From positions 4,650,001 through 4,714,000 of the forward strand of contig NZ_CP110636.1 of NCBI RefSeq assembly GCF_026153355.1: a DNA stretch of 64,000 nucleotides, given 5' to 3'. The position numbers and the translations under genes are program-made. Origin of the DNA: Streptomyces endophytica. GTDB lineage: Bacteria; Actinomycetota; Actinomycetes; Streptomycetales; Streptomycetaceae. The notes beneath the pieces were generated by a model. It made no database searches. It was not told where the DNA came from and worked only from the letters and a program-made list of their open reading frames with translations. Position 1 is the first letter of the stretch. Each line of letters begins with the position of its first letter. Below are positions 26,053 through 34,110 of this stretch, in pieces.

Positions 26053-26935
26053 CTACGGGGCCGCGGCCTCGAAGAGCGTGTGCATCGCCCGCCGCAGCTC
26101 GGCCACGTCCCGCACCGGCTCGGGGAAGTCGAAGCGGGCGTCGAAGGAGCGCTGCCCGCGGTCGGTGAAGCGGACCCGCAGTCCGAAGCGGTCCAGGGCC
26201 ACCGGTACGGCCTTCTCGCGCGCCCCGCAGATCCGGCCGCGCTCGCCCAGCAGCGAGCACAGCCCGCGGACCTGCTCGCCGTGCGCCGCGGCCAGGTGCT
26301 GCAGCAGCTCGGCCTCGTGGGCGACCAGCGGATCGGGCGCGGCCGCCGCGAAGTCGTCCGGCTCGACCGGCCCGGCGCCCCAGAGGTCGTCCACCGCCCC
26401 CTCGCCGACCTCCAGGCGCAGCATCATCCAGGCGGTCCGCCCGTACAGCCCCGGTGCCGGATCCGGGTGCAGTGCCTCGCCGAGTCCGAGCAGTTTCGCC
26501 GACCGGGTGCCGCTCGGCGAGCAGCAGCGCGGCCTCGGCGCGCTGGCCGTTGCGCACGGGGGTCAGCCAGCCGGCCAGCCAGGCCCGGCCGCGGATGCGG
26601 TGGGGCACCGAGACCGGTGCCACATCCGTGATCTCCATCACGGCGGTCAGGTCGTCGTCCTGGGCGTGGGCGGCCGCCCGGGCCGCCGCACAGTCCCCCG
26701 GAACCAGCAACAGCACGTCCCCGTCGGGCGTCACGGTCCGGCAGAGGGGAGCCGTCAGCCCGGTCTCGTCCGGATCCTCGACTCCGGGGACGCTCAGCGA
26801 CGCCATACCATGGGATTCGACGAGAGTGCGTACGCGCTCGGCAGCGGTCGGTTGCCGGGCGTCTTCCACGGGACGCGGCTGCCCCGTCCCGGTGCTCTGA
26901 CCAGCACCGGGCAGGGGGATCCCAGGTCGAAACAT
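26053..26935 (-). CDS. DUF2470-domain protein, possible iron/heme-linked (apparent frameshift)
   Basis: The corrected protein has about 293 residues. The first part (TAAERVRTLVESHGMASLSVPG, then LLLVPGDCAAARAAAHAQDDDLTAVMEITDVAPV) resembles pyridoxamine-oxidase-like folds. The second part holds DUF2470 (AELLQHLAAAHGEQVRGLCSLLG and VRFTDRGQRSFDARFDFPEPV), a module also found at the C-terminus of heme-utilisation proteins. The frame changes near 26497-26502, and removing one base there gives ERHPVAKLLGLGEALHPD. The ATG at 26935 has GAGGAG upstream. A canonical iron box lies 16 bp before it. The biochemical role is inferred only. Confidence 0.82.
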
Positions 26936-26950
26936 GCGTTCTCCTCGCGC

Positions 26951-26969
26951 TAAGGTAAGCCTCACCTAA
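26951..26969. promoter_or_regulatory. Iron box (DmdR1/IdeR-type operator)
   Basis: TAAGGTAAGCCTCACCTAA matches the 19-bp iron box TTAGGTTAGGCTCACCTAA at 16 positions. In Streptomyces such boxes bind the iron-dependent repressor DmdR1. It lies 16 bp before the minus-strand DUF2470 start and 23 bp before the plus-strand rpsD start. Iron repression of the DUF2470 gene is the most likely role. Confidence 0.8.
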
Positions 26970-26991
26970 CTTACATGGAGGAACGTTCCAC

Positions 26992-27602
26992 GTGAACCAG
27001 TCGCGTCCCAAGGTCAAGAAGTCGCGCGCGCTCGGCATCGCGCTGACTCCGAAGGCCGTCAAGTACTTCGAGGCCCGCCCTTACCGCCCGGCGAGCACGG
27101 CCGCGGCCGCAAGCAGAGCAGTGACTACAAGGTCCGTCTGCTGGAGAAGCAGCGTCTGCGCGCGCAGTACGACATCAGCGAGCGCCAGATGGCGCGCGCC
27201 TACGACCGCGCCCGCAAGGCCGAGGGCAAGACGGGCGAGGCCCTGGTGGTCGAGCTGGAGCGCCGTCTGGACGCGCTCGTTCTGCGTTCGGGCATCGCCC
27301 GCACCATCTACCAGGCCCGCCAGATGGTCGTGCACGGCCACATCGCGGTCAACGACCGCAAGGTCGACAAGCCGTCCTTCCGCGTCCGCCCCGGCGACGT
27401 CGTGATGGTCCGCGAGCGCAGCCGCGAGAAGCACCCCTTCCAGGTCGCGCGCGAGGGTGGCTACGCCCCCGACGGCGAGACCCCGCGCTACCTGGAGGTC
27501 AACCTCCCGGCGCTGGCGTTCCGCCTGGACCGGGACCCCAACCGCAAGGAGATCCCGGTGATCTGCGACGAGCAGCTCGTCGTCGAGTACTACGCCCGCT
27601 AG
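26992..27602 (+). CDS. rpsD: Small ribosomal subunit protein uS4 (apparent frameshift)
   Basis: This is the uS4 protein, an early assembly protein of the 30S subunit. The N-terminus NQSRPKVKKSRALGIALTPK is followed by the S4 RNA-binding domain RRLDALVLRSGIARTIYQ and the C-terminal QLVVEYYAR. The frame breaks near 27084, where one C is missing from TTACCGCCC. The corrected reading is RPYPPGEHGRGRKQSSDYK. The corrected length is about 203 residues. The GTG at 26992 follows GGAGGAA. As is usual in Streptomyces, this copy stands apart from the main ribosomal protein cluster. The gene must be intact in the living organism. Confidence 0.95.
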
Positions 27603-27629
27603 AGCCACACCGCGCGGCGCAGCACCACC

Positions 27630-29861
27630 TCAGCCCGCCGTCTCCCCGCCGCTCGCGGAGGGGGAGGCGGCGGGCTCGTGCGTGGCCGGCGGCACGATCC
27701 GCACCGCCCGGCGCGGGGCCGGCAGCGGGCCGGCCGGCCGCAGGACCCGGGCCACCGCCGCGTCCAGATCGAGCCGGCCGCCCTCCCGTAGGCAGCGCTC
27801 GTAGTTCCCGTCCCCCAGCTCCCGCCGGGCCCGGTCCTCGCACAGCGCGTGCGGCCGGCTGAAGTAGCGCGAGCCGAACAGCGGCAGCCCCACCGACGGC
27901 CAGATCCGCCCTGCCGCGCCCTGCAGCACCGCCGCCTCCGCCGCGTCGCCCTCGCCCACCGTCACCAGCGCCAGCAGCTCGATCGCCAGCACCGCGCCCA
28001 GCAGGTCGTGGAAGGTGTGGTCGATGGCCAGGCACTCCTCCAGCAGCGCCCGGGCCCGCCCCGCCTCACCGCGCGACCACGCCGCGAAGGCCAGTACGAA
28101 CAGCGCGTACGCCAGCGTCCAGCGCTCCCCGTGGTCCTCGCACACCTCCCGGACGTCCTCGCACAGCCGCACCGCGTCCGCCAGCTCGCCCTGGAAGGCC
28201 ACCGCCATCGCCAGCTCGACCTGCCCCATCAGCACATTGCTGTTGAGCTCGCCGATCTCCCGGTAGCGCGCCAGCGCCCCGCGCAGCAGCTCCTCGGCGC
28301 GCGGCATGTCGTCGCAGACCAGCGCCAGACAGCCGGTGCGGTGCAGCGCGTAGGCGGCCGCGGTGGCGTTCCCGGTCCGCTCGGCCTCCTCGCTGCACTC
28401 CTGCAGCGCCCCCAGCGCGCCCACGGTGTCCCCCTGGAGCACCGCCACGTATCCGGCCACCCACAGTGCCTTCAGCCGGGCGTCGTCATGGCCGCCGTCC
28501 AGCTCCAGCGCCCGGTCCAGCCAGTGCCGGCCCTCCGACAGCCGCCCGCAGCCGACCCAGTAGAACCACAGCGTGCCCGCCAGGTACTGCCCCAGGTGCG
28601 TCTCGGTGGTGCTCTGCAGGCTCTGCTCCAGCGCCACCCGCAGATTGGGCAGCTCGGCCTCGATCCGGGCCGCGATCTCCGCCTGGCGCGAGCTGAACCA
28701 GTCCAGCTCGCACCACGTCGCCAGCCCCAGGTACCAGTCCCGGTGCCGCCGCCGCAGCCGCTCGGCGTCCCGCGTCGCCTTCAGCCAGCCCGCACCGTAG
28801 GCCCGTACGGTGTCCAGCATCCGGTAGCGCACCCCGGCCGCGGTCTCCTCCCGGACCAGCACCGACTGGGAGACCAACTCCTCCAGTGTGTCCAGGAGTT
28901 CGTCGGCCGGCAGCTCCGGGCCCGAGCAGACGTACTCCGCCGCCTCCAGGTCGAACTGCCCGGCGAACACCGACAGCCGCGCCCACAGTAGCCGCTCCCC
29001 GGGCGTGCACAGCTCATGGCTCCAGCCGATCGCGCAGCGCAGCGTCTGGTGGCGGGGCAGTGCGCCCCGGGTCCGCCCGGTCAGCAGCCGGAACCGGTCG
29101 TCGAGCCGGAGCAGCACCTGGTCCACCGACAGCGCCCGCAGCCGCCCGGCGGCCAGTTCCAGCGCGAGCGGGATGCCGTCCAGGCGGTCGCAGAGCTCGC
29201 CGACCGCGGCCTCGTTCGCCGGCCCGACGGCGAAACCCGGAACGACGGCCGCGGCCCGGTCGGCGAACAGCGCCGCCGCCTCGCCCCCGGGCATCGGCGC
29301 CAGCGGCAGCAGTTGCTCGCCCGGGATCCCCAGCGGCCGGCGGCCGGCCGCCACCACCCGCAGCCCCGGCGCGCGGCGCAGCAGTTCGGCCGTCAACCCG
29401 GCGCAGACGTCCACCAGGTGCTCGTAGCCGTCCAGGACGAGCAGCAGCTCACGGCCGGCGAGGTGGTCGCAGAGCGCGGCACGCACCGGGCGGCCGCTGT
29501 GGTCGGCCAGCGCCAGCGCCTCGGCGACCGCGTGGTCCAGGAGGTGCGGCTCGCTCAAGGAGGCCAGCTCGACCAGCCACACCCCGTCGCAGAAGCGATC
29601 CTGCAAGATCGCCGCGCCATGGTGGACCAGCCGTGACTTGCCGACCCCGCCGAGCCCCGTGACGGTCACCAGCCGGGCCGACCCCACCTGCCGGACCAGC
29701 TCGGCCAGCTCGTCGTCGCGGCCGATGAACCGGTTCAGCTCCGCGGGGAGATTGCCCGGCCCACCCGGCGGCCCGCCCGTCCCCCGGGGCTGCCTCCCCG
29801 GCCCCTCCGGACGGTCGGGAGAGGGGCCGGAAGCGGGCCCGGAGCCCGTGAAGCGTCGCAT
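27630..29861 (-). CDS. NB-ARC ATPase with TPR-like repeats (regulator-type, no DNA-binding domain seen)
   Basis: This 743-residue STAND-type protein has a Pro/Gly-rich N-terminus and an FIGRDDELAEL lead-in. The P-loop is GLGGVGKS at about 69-76, with Walker B-like LLLVLDGYEHL and the GIPLALELAAGRLRAL segment typical of NB-ARC regulators. The C-terminal half is helical TPR-like repeats (LEECLAIDHTFHDLLGAVLAIEL, YREIGELNSNVLMG). No helix-turn-helix domain is visible at either end, unlike SARP or LuxR relatives, so it may signal through a partner. The ATG at 29861 is preferred because a promoter with a -10 nine bases upstream suggests a leaderless message. A TTG at 29900 is an alternative. Confidence 0.85.
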   Translation of the reverse strand: MRRFTGSGPASGPSPDRPEGPGRQPRGTGGPPGGPGNLPAELNRFIGRDDELAELVRQVGSARLVTVTGLGGVGKSRLVHHGAAILQDRFCDGVWLVELASLSEPHLLDHAVAEALALADHSGRPVRAALCDHLAGRELLLVLDGYEHLVDVCAGLTAELLRRAPGLRVVAAGRRPLGIPGEQLLPLAPMPGGEAAALFADRAAAVVPGFAVGPANEAAVGELCDRLDGIPLALELAAGRLRALSVDQVLLRLDDRFRLLTGRTRGALPRHQTLRCAIGWSHELCTPGERLLWARLSVFAGQFDLEAAEYVCSGPELPADELLDTLEELVSQSVLVREETAAGVRYRMLDTVRAYGAGWLKATRDAERLRRRHRDWYLGLATWCELDWFSSRQAEIAARIEAELPNLRVALEQSLQSTTETHLGQYLAGTLWFYWVGCGRLSEGRHWLDRALELDGGHDDARLKALWVAGYVAVLQGDTVGALGALQECSEEAERTGNATAAAYALHRTGCLALVCDDMPRAEELLRGALARYREIGELNSNVLMGQVELAMAVAFQGELADAVRLCEDVREVCEDHGERWTLAYALFVLAFAAWSRGEAGRARALLEECLAIDHTFHDLLGAVLAIELLALVTVGEGDAAEAAVLQGAAGRIWPSVGLPLFGSRYFSRPHALCEDRARRELGDGNYERCLREGGRLDLDAAVARVLRPAGPLPAPRRAVRIVPPATHEPAASPSASGGETAG

Positions 29862-29870
29862 GGCACACGG

Positions 29871-29900
29871 AGCGTACTCGGCGGGATGCGGACCGTACAA
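29871..29900 (-). promoter_or_regulatory. Promoter of the NB-ARC gene, probably leaderless
   Basis: Read on the minus strand, TTGTAC (29900-29895) and TACGCT (29876-29871) are separated by 18 bp. The start codon ATG begins at 29861, 9 nt after the -10, so transcription should start within a base or two of the ATG. Confidence 0.55.
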
Positions 29901-30034
29901 TCACCTCTGCGGATTCCCCGGACGCCCCCGTCCCGGCGCGGAGAACTGGGTACGGACGGACAGTCACGGCGCGATAAGGTCAAGGTTGCCGTTCGAGCAG
30001 GACGAGACCAGACCAGTCGGAGAGTGGTGCCAAC

Positions 30035-30481
30035 GTGTCCGGTGGAGAGGTGGCCGGGATCCTCGTGGCCGTCTTCTGGGCGATCCTCGTGTCGTTCCTC
30101 GCCCTCGTGCTGGTGAGGCTCGCACAGACGCTGAAGGCGACGACGAAGATGGTGGCCGAGGTGTCCGAGCAGGCCGTGCCGTTGCTCGCCGACGCCTCCG
30201 CGACCGTCCGCTCCGCGCACACCCAGCTGGCGCGCGTCGACGCGATCGCCGCCGACGTCCAGGAGGTCACCGCGAACGCCTCCGCGCTCTCCTCGACCGT
30301 CTCCTCCGCCTTCGGCGGACCGCTGGTCAAGGTGGCCGCGTTCGGCTACGGCGTGCGTCGCGCGATCGGCAAGAAGGGCGCAGAAGCCCCTGCCGGCGGC
30401 GCGAAGCGCACCGTCGTCGTCGGCCGTACCCTGCCCGGCGCCCGCCGCGGCGGGCGCCGCAACCGCCGCTCCAAGGACTGA
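30035..30481 (+). CDS. DUF948 membrane-anchored protein
   Basis: This 148-residue protein has one N-terminal membrane helix (VAGILVAVFWAILVSFLALVLVRL). An amphipathic coiled-coil region carries DUF948 (TLKATTKMVAEVSEQAVPLL, VDAIAADVQEVTANASALS), and the C-terminus is basic (GARRGGRRNRRSKD). The function is unknown; the family is typical of Gram-positive envelopes. The GTG at 30035 is used. The next gene follows after 8 bp, and both precede alaS in one likely operon. Confidence 0.88.
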   Translation: MSGGEVAGILVAVFWAILVSFLALVLVRLAQTLKATTKMVAEVSEQAVPLLADASATVRSAHTQLARVDAIAADVQEVTANASALSSTVSSAFGGPLVKVAAFGYGVRRAIGKKGAEAPAGGAKRTVVVGRTLPGARRGGRRNRRSKD

Positions 30482-30489
30482 TCACCGCG

Positions 30490-30834
30490 ATGTTCCGCCG
30501 CGCATTCTGGTTCACCACCGGCGCCGCCGCCGGGGTGTGGGCCACCAACAAGGTCCATCAAAAGCTGCGCAAGCTGCAGCCCGACAGCCTCGCCGCGCAG
30601 GCCGCGGACAAGGCCGTCGAGACCGGACACCGGCTGCGCCAATTTGCATTGGACGTACGCAGCGGAATGGCGGACCGTGAAGAGCAGTTGCACGAGGCCC
30701 TCGGCCTGAGCAGGCCGGCCGAGGCGCGTGAGCTGCCCGCACCGCGCCGAGCGGTGCTCGAAGGGCACCACCGAACCACGAGAACAACCGGACCGACCGG
30801 TCTGACCGGACCGACTGGAAAAGAGGACCACTGA
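30490..30834 (+). CDS. Small conserved hypothetical protein upstream of alaS
   Basis: This 114-residue protein starts MFRRAFWFTTGAAAGVWATNK, a short hydrophobic segment. A helical stretch (ALDVRSGMADREEQLHEALGL) and a C-terminal Thr/Gly/Pro repeat (TTGPTGLTGPTG) follow. The function is not known. Its stop overlaps the alaS start by one base (TGATG), so alaS translation is probably coupled to it. It is regularly found between a DUF948 gene and alaS in Streptomyces. Confidence 0.88.
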   Translation: MFRRAFWFTTGAAAGVWATNKVHQKLRKLQPDSLAAQAADKAVETGHRLRQFALDVRSGMADREEQLHEALGLSRPAEARELPAPRRAVLEGHHRTTRTTGPTGLTGPTGKEDH

Positions 30835-33503
30835 TGGAGTCGGCTGAAATCCGCAGGCGCTGGCTGCGCTTCTTCGAGGAGCGCGGGCACACCGTCGTGC
30901 CGTCGGCGTCGCTCATCGCGGACGACCCGACGCTGCTGCTGGTCAACGCGGGCATGGTCCCCTTCAAGCCGTACTTCCTCGGCGAGGTCACGCCGCCCTA
31001 CAAGACGGCGACCAGCGTCCAGAAGTGCGTCCGCACGCCGGACATCGAAGAGGTCGGCAAGACCACCCGGCACGGCACGTTCTTCCAGATGTGCGGCAAC
31101 TTCTCCTTCGGCGACTACTTCAAGGAAGGCGCCATCAAGCACGCCTGGGAGCTGCTGACCAGCTCGCAGGCCGACGGCGGCTACGGCCTCGACCCCGAGC
31201 GCCTGTGGATCACCGTCTACCTCGACGACGACGAGGCCGAGCGCATCTGGCACGAGGTCGTCGGCGTGCCCAAGGAGCGCATCCAGCGCCTGGGCAAGAA
31301 GGAGAACTACTGGTCCATGGGCGTCCCGGGCCCGTGCGGCCCGTGCTCCGAGATCAACTACGACCGCGGCCCCGAATTCGGCGTCGAGGGCGGCCCGGCC
31401 GTCAACGACGAGCGGTACGTGGAGATCTGGAACCTGGTCTTCATGCAGTACGAGCGCGGCGCGGGCACCGGCAAGGAGGACTTCGAGATCCTCGGCGAGC
31501 TGCCCAGCAAGAACATCGACACCGGCCTCGGCCTGGAACGCCTGGCGATGATCCTCCAGGGCGTCCCCAACATGTACGAGACCGACACCCTGCGCGTCGT
31601 CATCGACAAGGCCACCGAGCTCACCGGCGTCCGCTACGGCACCTCCGACGGCACCGACGTCTCGCTGCGCGTGGTCGCCGACCACCTCCGCACGTCCACG
31701 ATGCTCATCGGCGACGGCGTCACCCCGGGCAACGAGGGCCGCGGCTACGTCCTGCGCCGCATCATGCGCCGCGCCATCCGCAACATGCGCCTGCTGGGCG
31801 CCACCGGCCCGGTCGTCGGCGAGCTGCTGGACGTGGTCATCAGGACCATGGGCCAGCAGTACCCCGAGCTGCTGGAGGACCGCCGTCGCATCGAGACGGT
31901 CGCCCTCGCCGAGGAGGCCGCCTTCCTCAAGACGCTGAAGGCCGGCACCAACATCCTCGACACCGCCGTCACGGAGACCAAGGCCGCCGGTGGCGCCGTC
32001 CTTCCCGGCGACAAGGCCTTCCTGCTCCACGACACCTGGGGCTTCCCGATCGACCTCACCCTCGAAATGGCCGCCGAGCAGGGCCTGTCGGTGGACGAGG
32101 ACGGCTTCCGCCGCCTGATGAAGGAGCAGCGGGAGCGCGCCAAGGCCGACGCCCAGGCCAAGAAGCACGGCCACGCCGACCTCGGCGCCTACCGCGAGAT
32201 CGCCGACCGCGCCGGCGCCACCGACTTCATCGGCTACGCCTCCACCGACGGCGAGTCCACCGTCGTCGGCCTGCTGGTCAACGGCGCCTCCTCGCCGGCC
32301 GCCACCGAGGGCGACGAGGTCGAGGTCGTCCTGGACCGCACCCCGTTCTACGCCGAGGGCGGCGGCCAGATCGGCGACACCGGCCGCATCAAGCTGGACA
32401 ACGGCGCCGTCATCGAGGTCCGCGACTGCCAGAAGCCGGTCCCGGGCGTGTACGTCCACAAGGGCGTCGTGCAGGTCGGCGAGGTCACGGTCGGCGCCAC
32501 GGCCCACGCCACCATCGACGTGACCCGCCGCCGCGCCATCGCCCGCGCGCACTCCGCCACCCACCTCACGCACCAGGCGCTGCGCGACGCCCTCGGCCCG
32601 ACGGCCGCCCAGGCCGGTTCGGAGAACCAGCCGGGCCGCTTCCGCTTCGACTTCGGTTCGCCGTCCGCCGTGCCCACGGCCGTGATGACGGACGTCGAGC
32701 AGAAGATCAACGAGGTCCTGGCCCGCGAGCTCGACGTGCAGGCCGAGATCATGTCGATCGACGACGCCAAGAAGCAGGGAGCCATCGCCGAGTTCGGCGA
32801 GAAGTACGGCGACCGGGTGCGCGTCGTCACCATCGGCGACTTCTCCAAGGAGCTCTGCGGCGGCACGCACGTGCACAACACCGCCCAGCTGGGCCTGGTG
32901 AAGCTGCTCGGCGAATCGTCCATCGGCTCCGGCGTGCGCCGCATCGAGGCCCTGGTCGGCGTTGACGCGTACAACTTCCTGGCCAAGGAGCACACGGTCG
33001 TCGCCCAGCTCCAGGAGCTGGTCAAGGGCCGTTCCGAGGAGCTGCCGGAGAAGATCTCGGCGATGCTCGGCAAGCTCAAGGACGCCGAGAAGGAGATCGA
33101 GAAGTTCCGCGCCGAGAAGGTGCTCCAGGCCGCCGCCGGGCTCGCCGAGAGCGCCAAGGACGTCCGTGGCGTCGCGGTCGTCACCGGCCAGGTCCCGGAC
33201 GGCACGGCCGCCGACGACCTGCGCAAGCTGGTCCTCGACGTACGGGGCCGCATCCAGGGCGGCCGGGCCGCCGTGGTGGCGCTCTTCGCGGTCGCCAACG
33301 GCCGTCCGGTGACGGTCATCGCCACCAACGACGCCGCCCGCGAGCGCGGCATCAAGGCCGGTGACCTGGTCCGTACGGCCGCCAAGACGCTCGGTGGCGG
33401 CGGCGGCGGCAAGCCGGACGTCGCCCAGGGCGGCGGCCAGAACCCGGCCGCGGTGCCCGAGGCCATCGAGGCCGTCGAGCGCCTGGTCTCCGAGGCGGCC
33501 TGA
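30834..33503 (+). CDS. alaS: Alanine-tRNA ligase
   Basis: This 889-residue class II synthetase opens ESAEIRRRWLRFFEERGHTVVPSAS in two adjoining blocks. The catalytic core includes motif 2 (KCVRTPDIEEVGKTTRHGTFF) and GLGLERLAMILQ. The editing domain zinc site has AHSATHLTHQ and CGGTHVHNT. The C-terminal oligomerisation domain carries a GGGGGGKPDVAQGGG-type linker near the end. Length is normal for the family. It overlaps the preceding small gene by one base, and ruvX starts 5 bp after it. No T-box or other leader control is visible. Confidence 0.97.
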   Translation: MESAEIRRRWLRFFEERGHTVVPSASLIADDPTLLLVNAGMVPFKPYFLGEVTPPYKTATSVQKCVRTPDIEEVGKTTRHGTFFQMCGNFSFGDYFKEGAIKHAWELLTSSQADGGYGLDPERLWITVYLDDDEAERIWHEVVGVPKERIQRLGKKENYWSMGVPGPCGPCSEINYDRGPEFGVEGGPAVNDERYVEIWNLVFMQYERGAGTGKEDFEILGELPSKNIDTGLGLERLAMILQGVPNMYETDTLRVVIDKATELTGVRYGTSDGTDVSLRVVADHLRTSTMLIGDGVTPGNEGRGYVLRRIMRRAIRNMRLLGATGPVVGELLDVVIRTMGQQYPELLEDRRRIETVALAEEAAFLKTLKAGTNILDTAVTETKAAGGAVLPGDKAFLLHDTWGFPIDLTLEMAAEQGLSVDEDGFRRLMKEQRERAKADAQAKKHGHADLGAYREIADRAGATDFIGYASTDGESTVVGLLVNGASSPAATEGDEVEVVLDRTPFYAEGGGQIGDTGRIKLDNGAVIEVRDCQKPVPGVYVHKGVVQVGEVTVGATAHATIDVTRRRAIARAHSATHLTHQALRDALGPTAAQAGSENQPGRFRFDFGSPSAVPTAVMTDVEQKINEVLARELDVQAEIMSIDDAKKQGAIAEFGEKYGDRVRVVTIGDFSKELCGGTHVHNTAQLGLVKLLGESSIGSGVRRIEALVGVDAYNFLAKEHTVVAQLQELVKGRSEELPEKISAMLGKLKDAEKEIEKFRAEKVLQAAAGLAESAKDVRGVAVVTGQVPDGTAADDLRKLVLDVRGRIQGGRAAVVALFAVANGRPVTVIATNDAARERGIKAGDLVRTAAKTLGGGGGGKPDVAQGGGQNPAAVPEAIEAVERLVSEAA

Positions 33504-33508
33504 CGCGC

Positions 33509-33982
33509 GTGAGTGAGATGCGACGCGGCCGGCGCCTCGCGGTCGATGTCGGGGACGCCCGCATCGGGGTCGCCTCGTGCGACCCCGACGGGGTCCTCGC
33601 CACCCCCGTCGAGACCGTGCCGGGACGTGACGTCCCGGCAGCGCACCGCCGGCTCAAGGCGATCGTCGAGGAGTACGAACCCCTTGAGGTCGTGGTCGGC
33701 CTGCCCCGCTCCCTCAGTGGGGGAGAGGGGCCGGCCGCGGCCAAGGTCCGGGCGTTCGCCCAGGAATTGGCAAAGAACATCGCACCCGTAGGCGTCCGGC
33801 TCGTCGACGAGCGGATGTCGACGGTCACCGCGACCCAGGGCCTGCGCGCCTCCGGCGTACGCAGCAAGAAGGGCCGCTCGGTCGTCGACCAGGCGGCCGC
33901 GGTGGTCATCCTGCAGAGCGCACTGGAAACCGAACGCGTGTCCGGGGAACCTCCGGGCGAGAGCGTCGAAGTGGTCATCTGA
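33509..33982 (+). CDS. ruvX: RuvX/YqgF-family nuclease
   Basis: This 157-residue RNase H-fold protein has the active-site motifs LAVDVGDARIGVA, VVGLPRSLSGGEGPAA, LVDERMSTV and the final DQAAAVVILQ. In E. coli the family processes the 16S rRNA 5' end. It has also been described as a putative Holliday junction resolvase. GTG 33509 is used with GAGGCGG upstream; an ATG at 33518 is an alternative start three codons in. It lies between alaS and mltG, as usual for the family. Confidence 0.93.
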   Translation: MSEMRRGRRLAVDVGDARIGVASCDPDGVLATPVETVPGRDVPAAHRRLKAIVEEYEPLEVVVGLPRSLSGGEGPAAAKVRAFAQELAKNIAPVGVRLVDERMSTVTATQGLRASGVRSKKGRSVVDQAAAVVILQSALETERVSGEPPGESVEVVI

Positions 33983-34110
33983 TCGCGATACGGTAACGTG
34001 CCGCGCGATGCGGCGGTGGTTCGAACAGCCGCACGTGCAAGTAGAGGCGGATCGGTACAGCAAGCGCGCTGCCCGTACGGAGCGCACCGCCTCTCGGCTC
34101 TAGGGGATCG

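Noticed and set aside
26920..26937. SOS-box-like TCGAAACATGCGTTCT near the DUF2470 start
   Set aside because: The two half-sites are out of register with the TCGAAC-N4-GTTCGA spacing, and the sequence is the start of a coding region.
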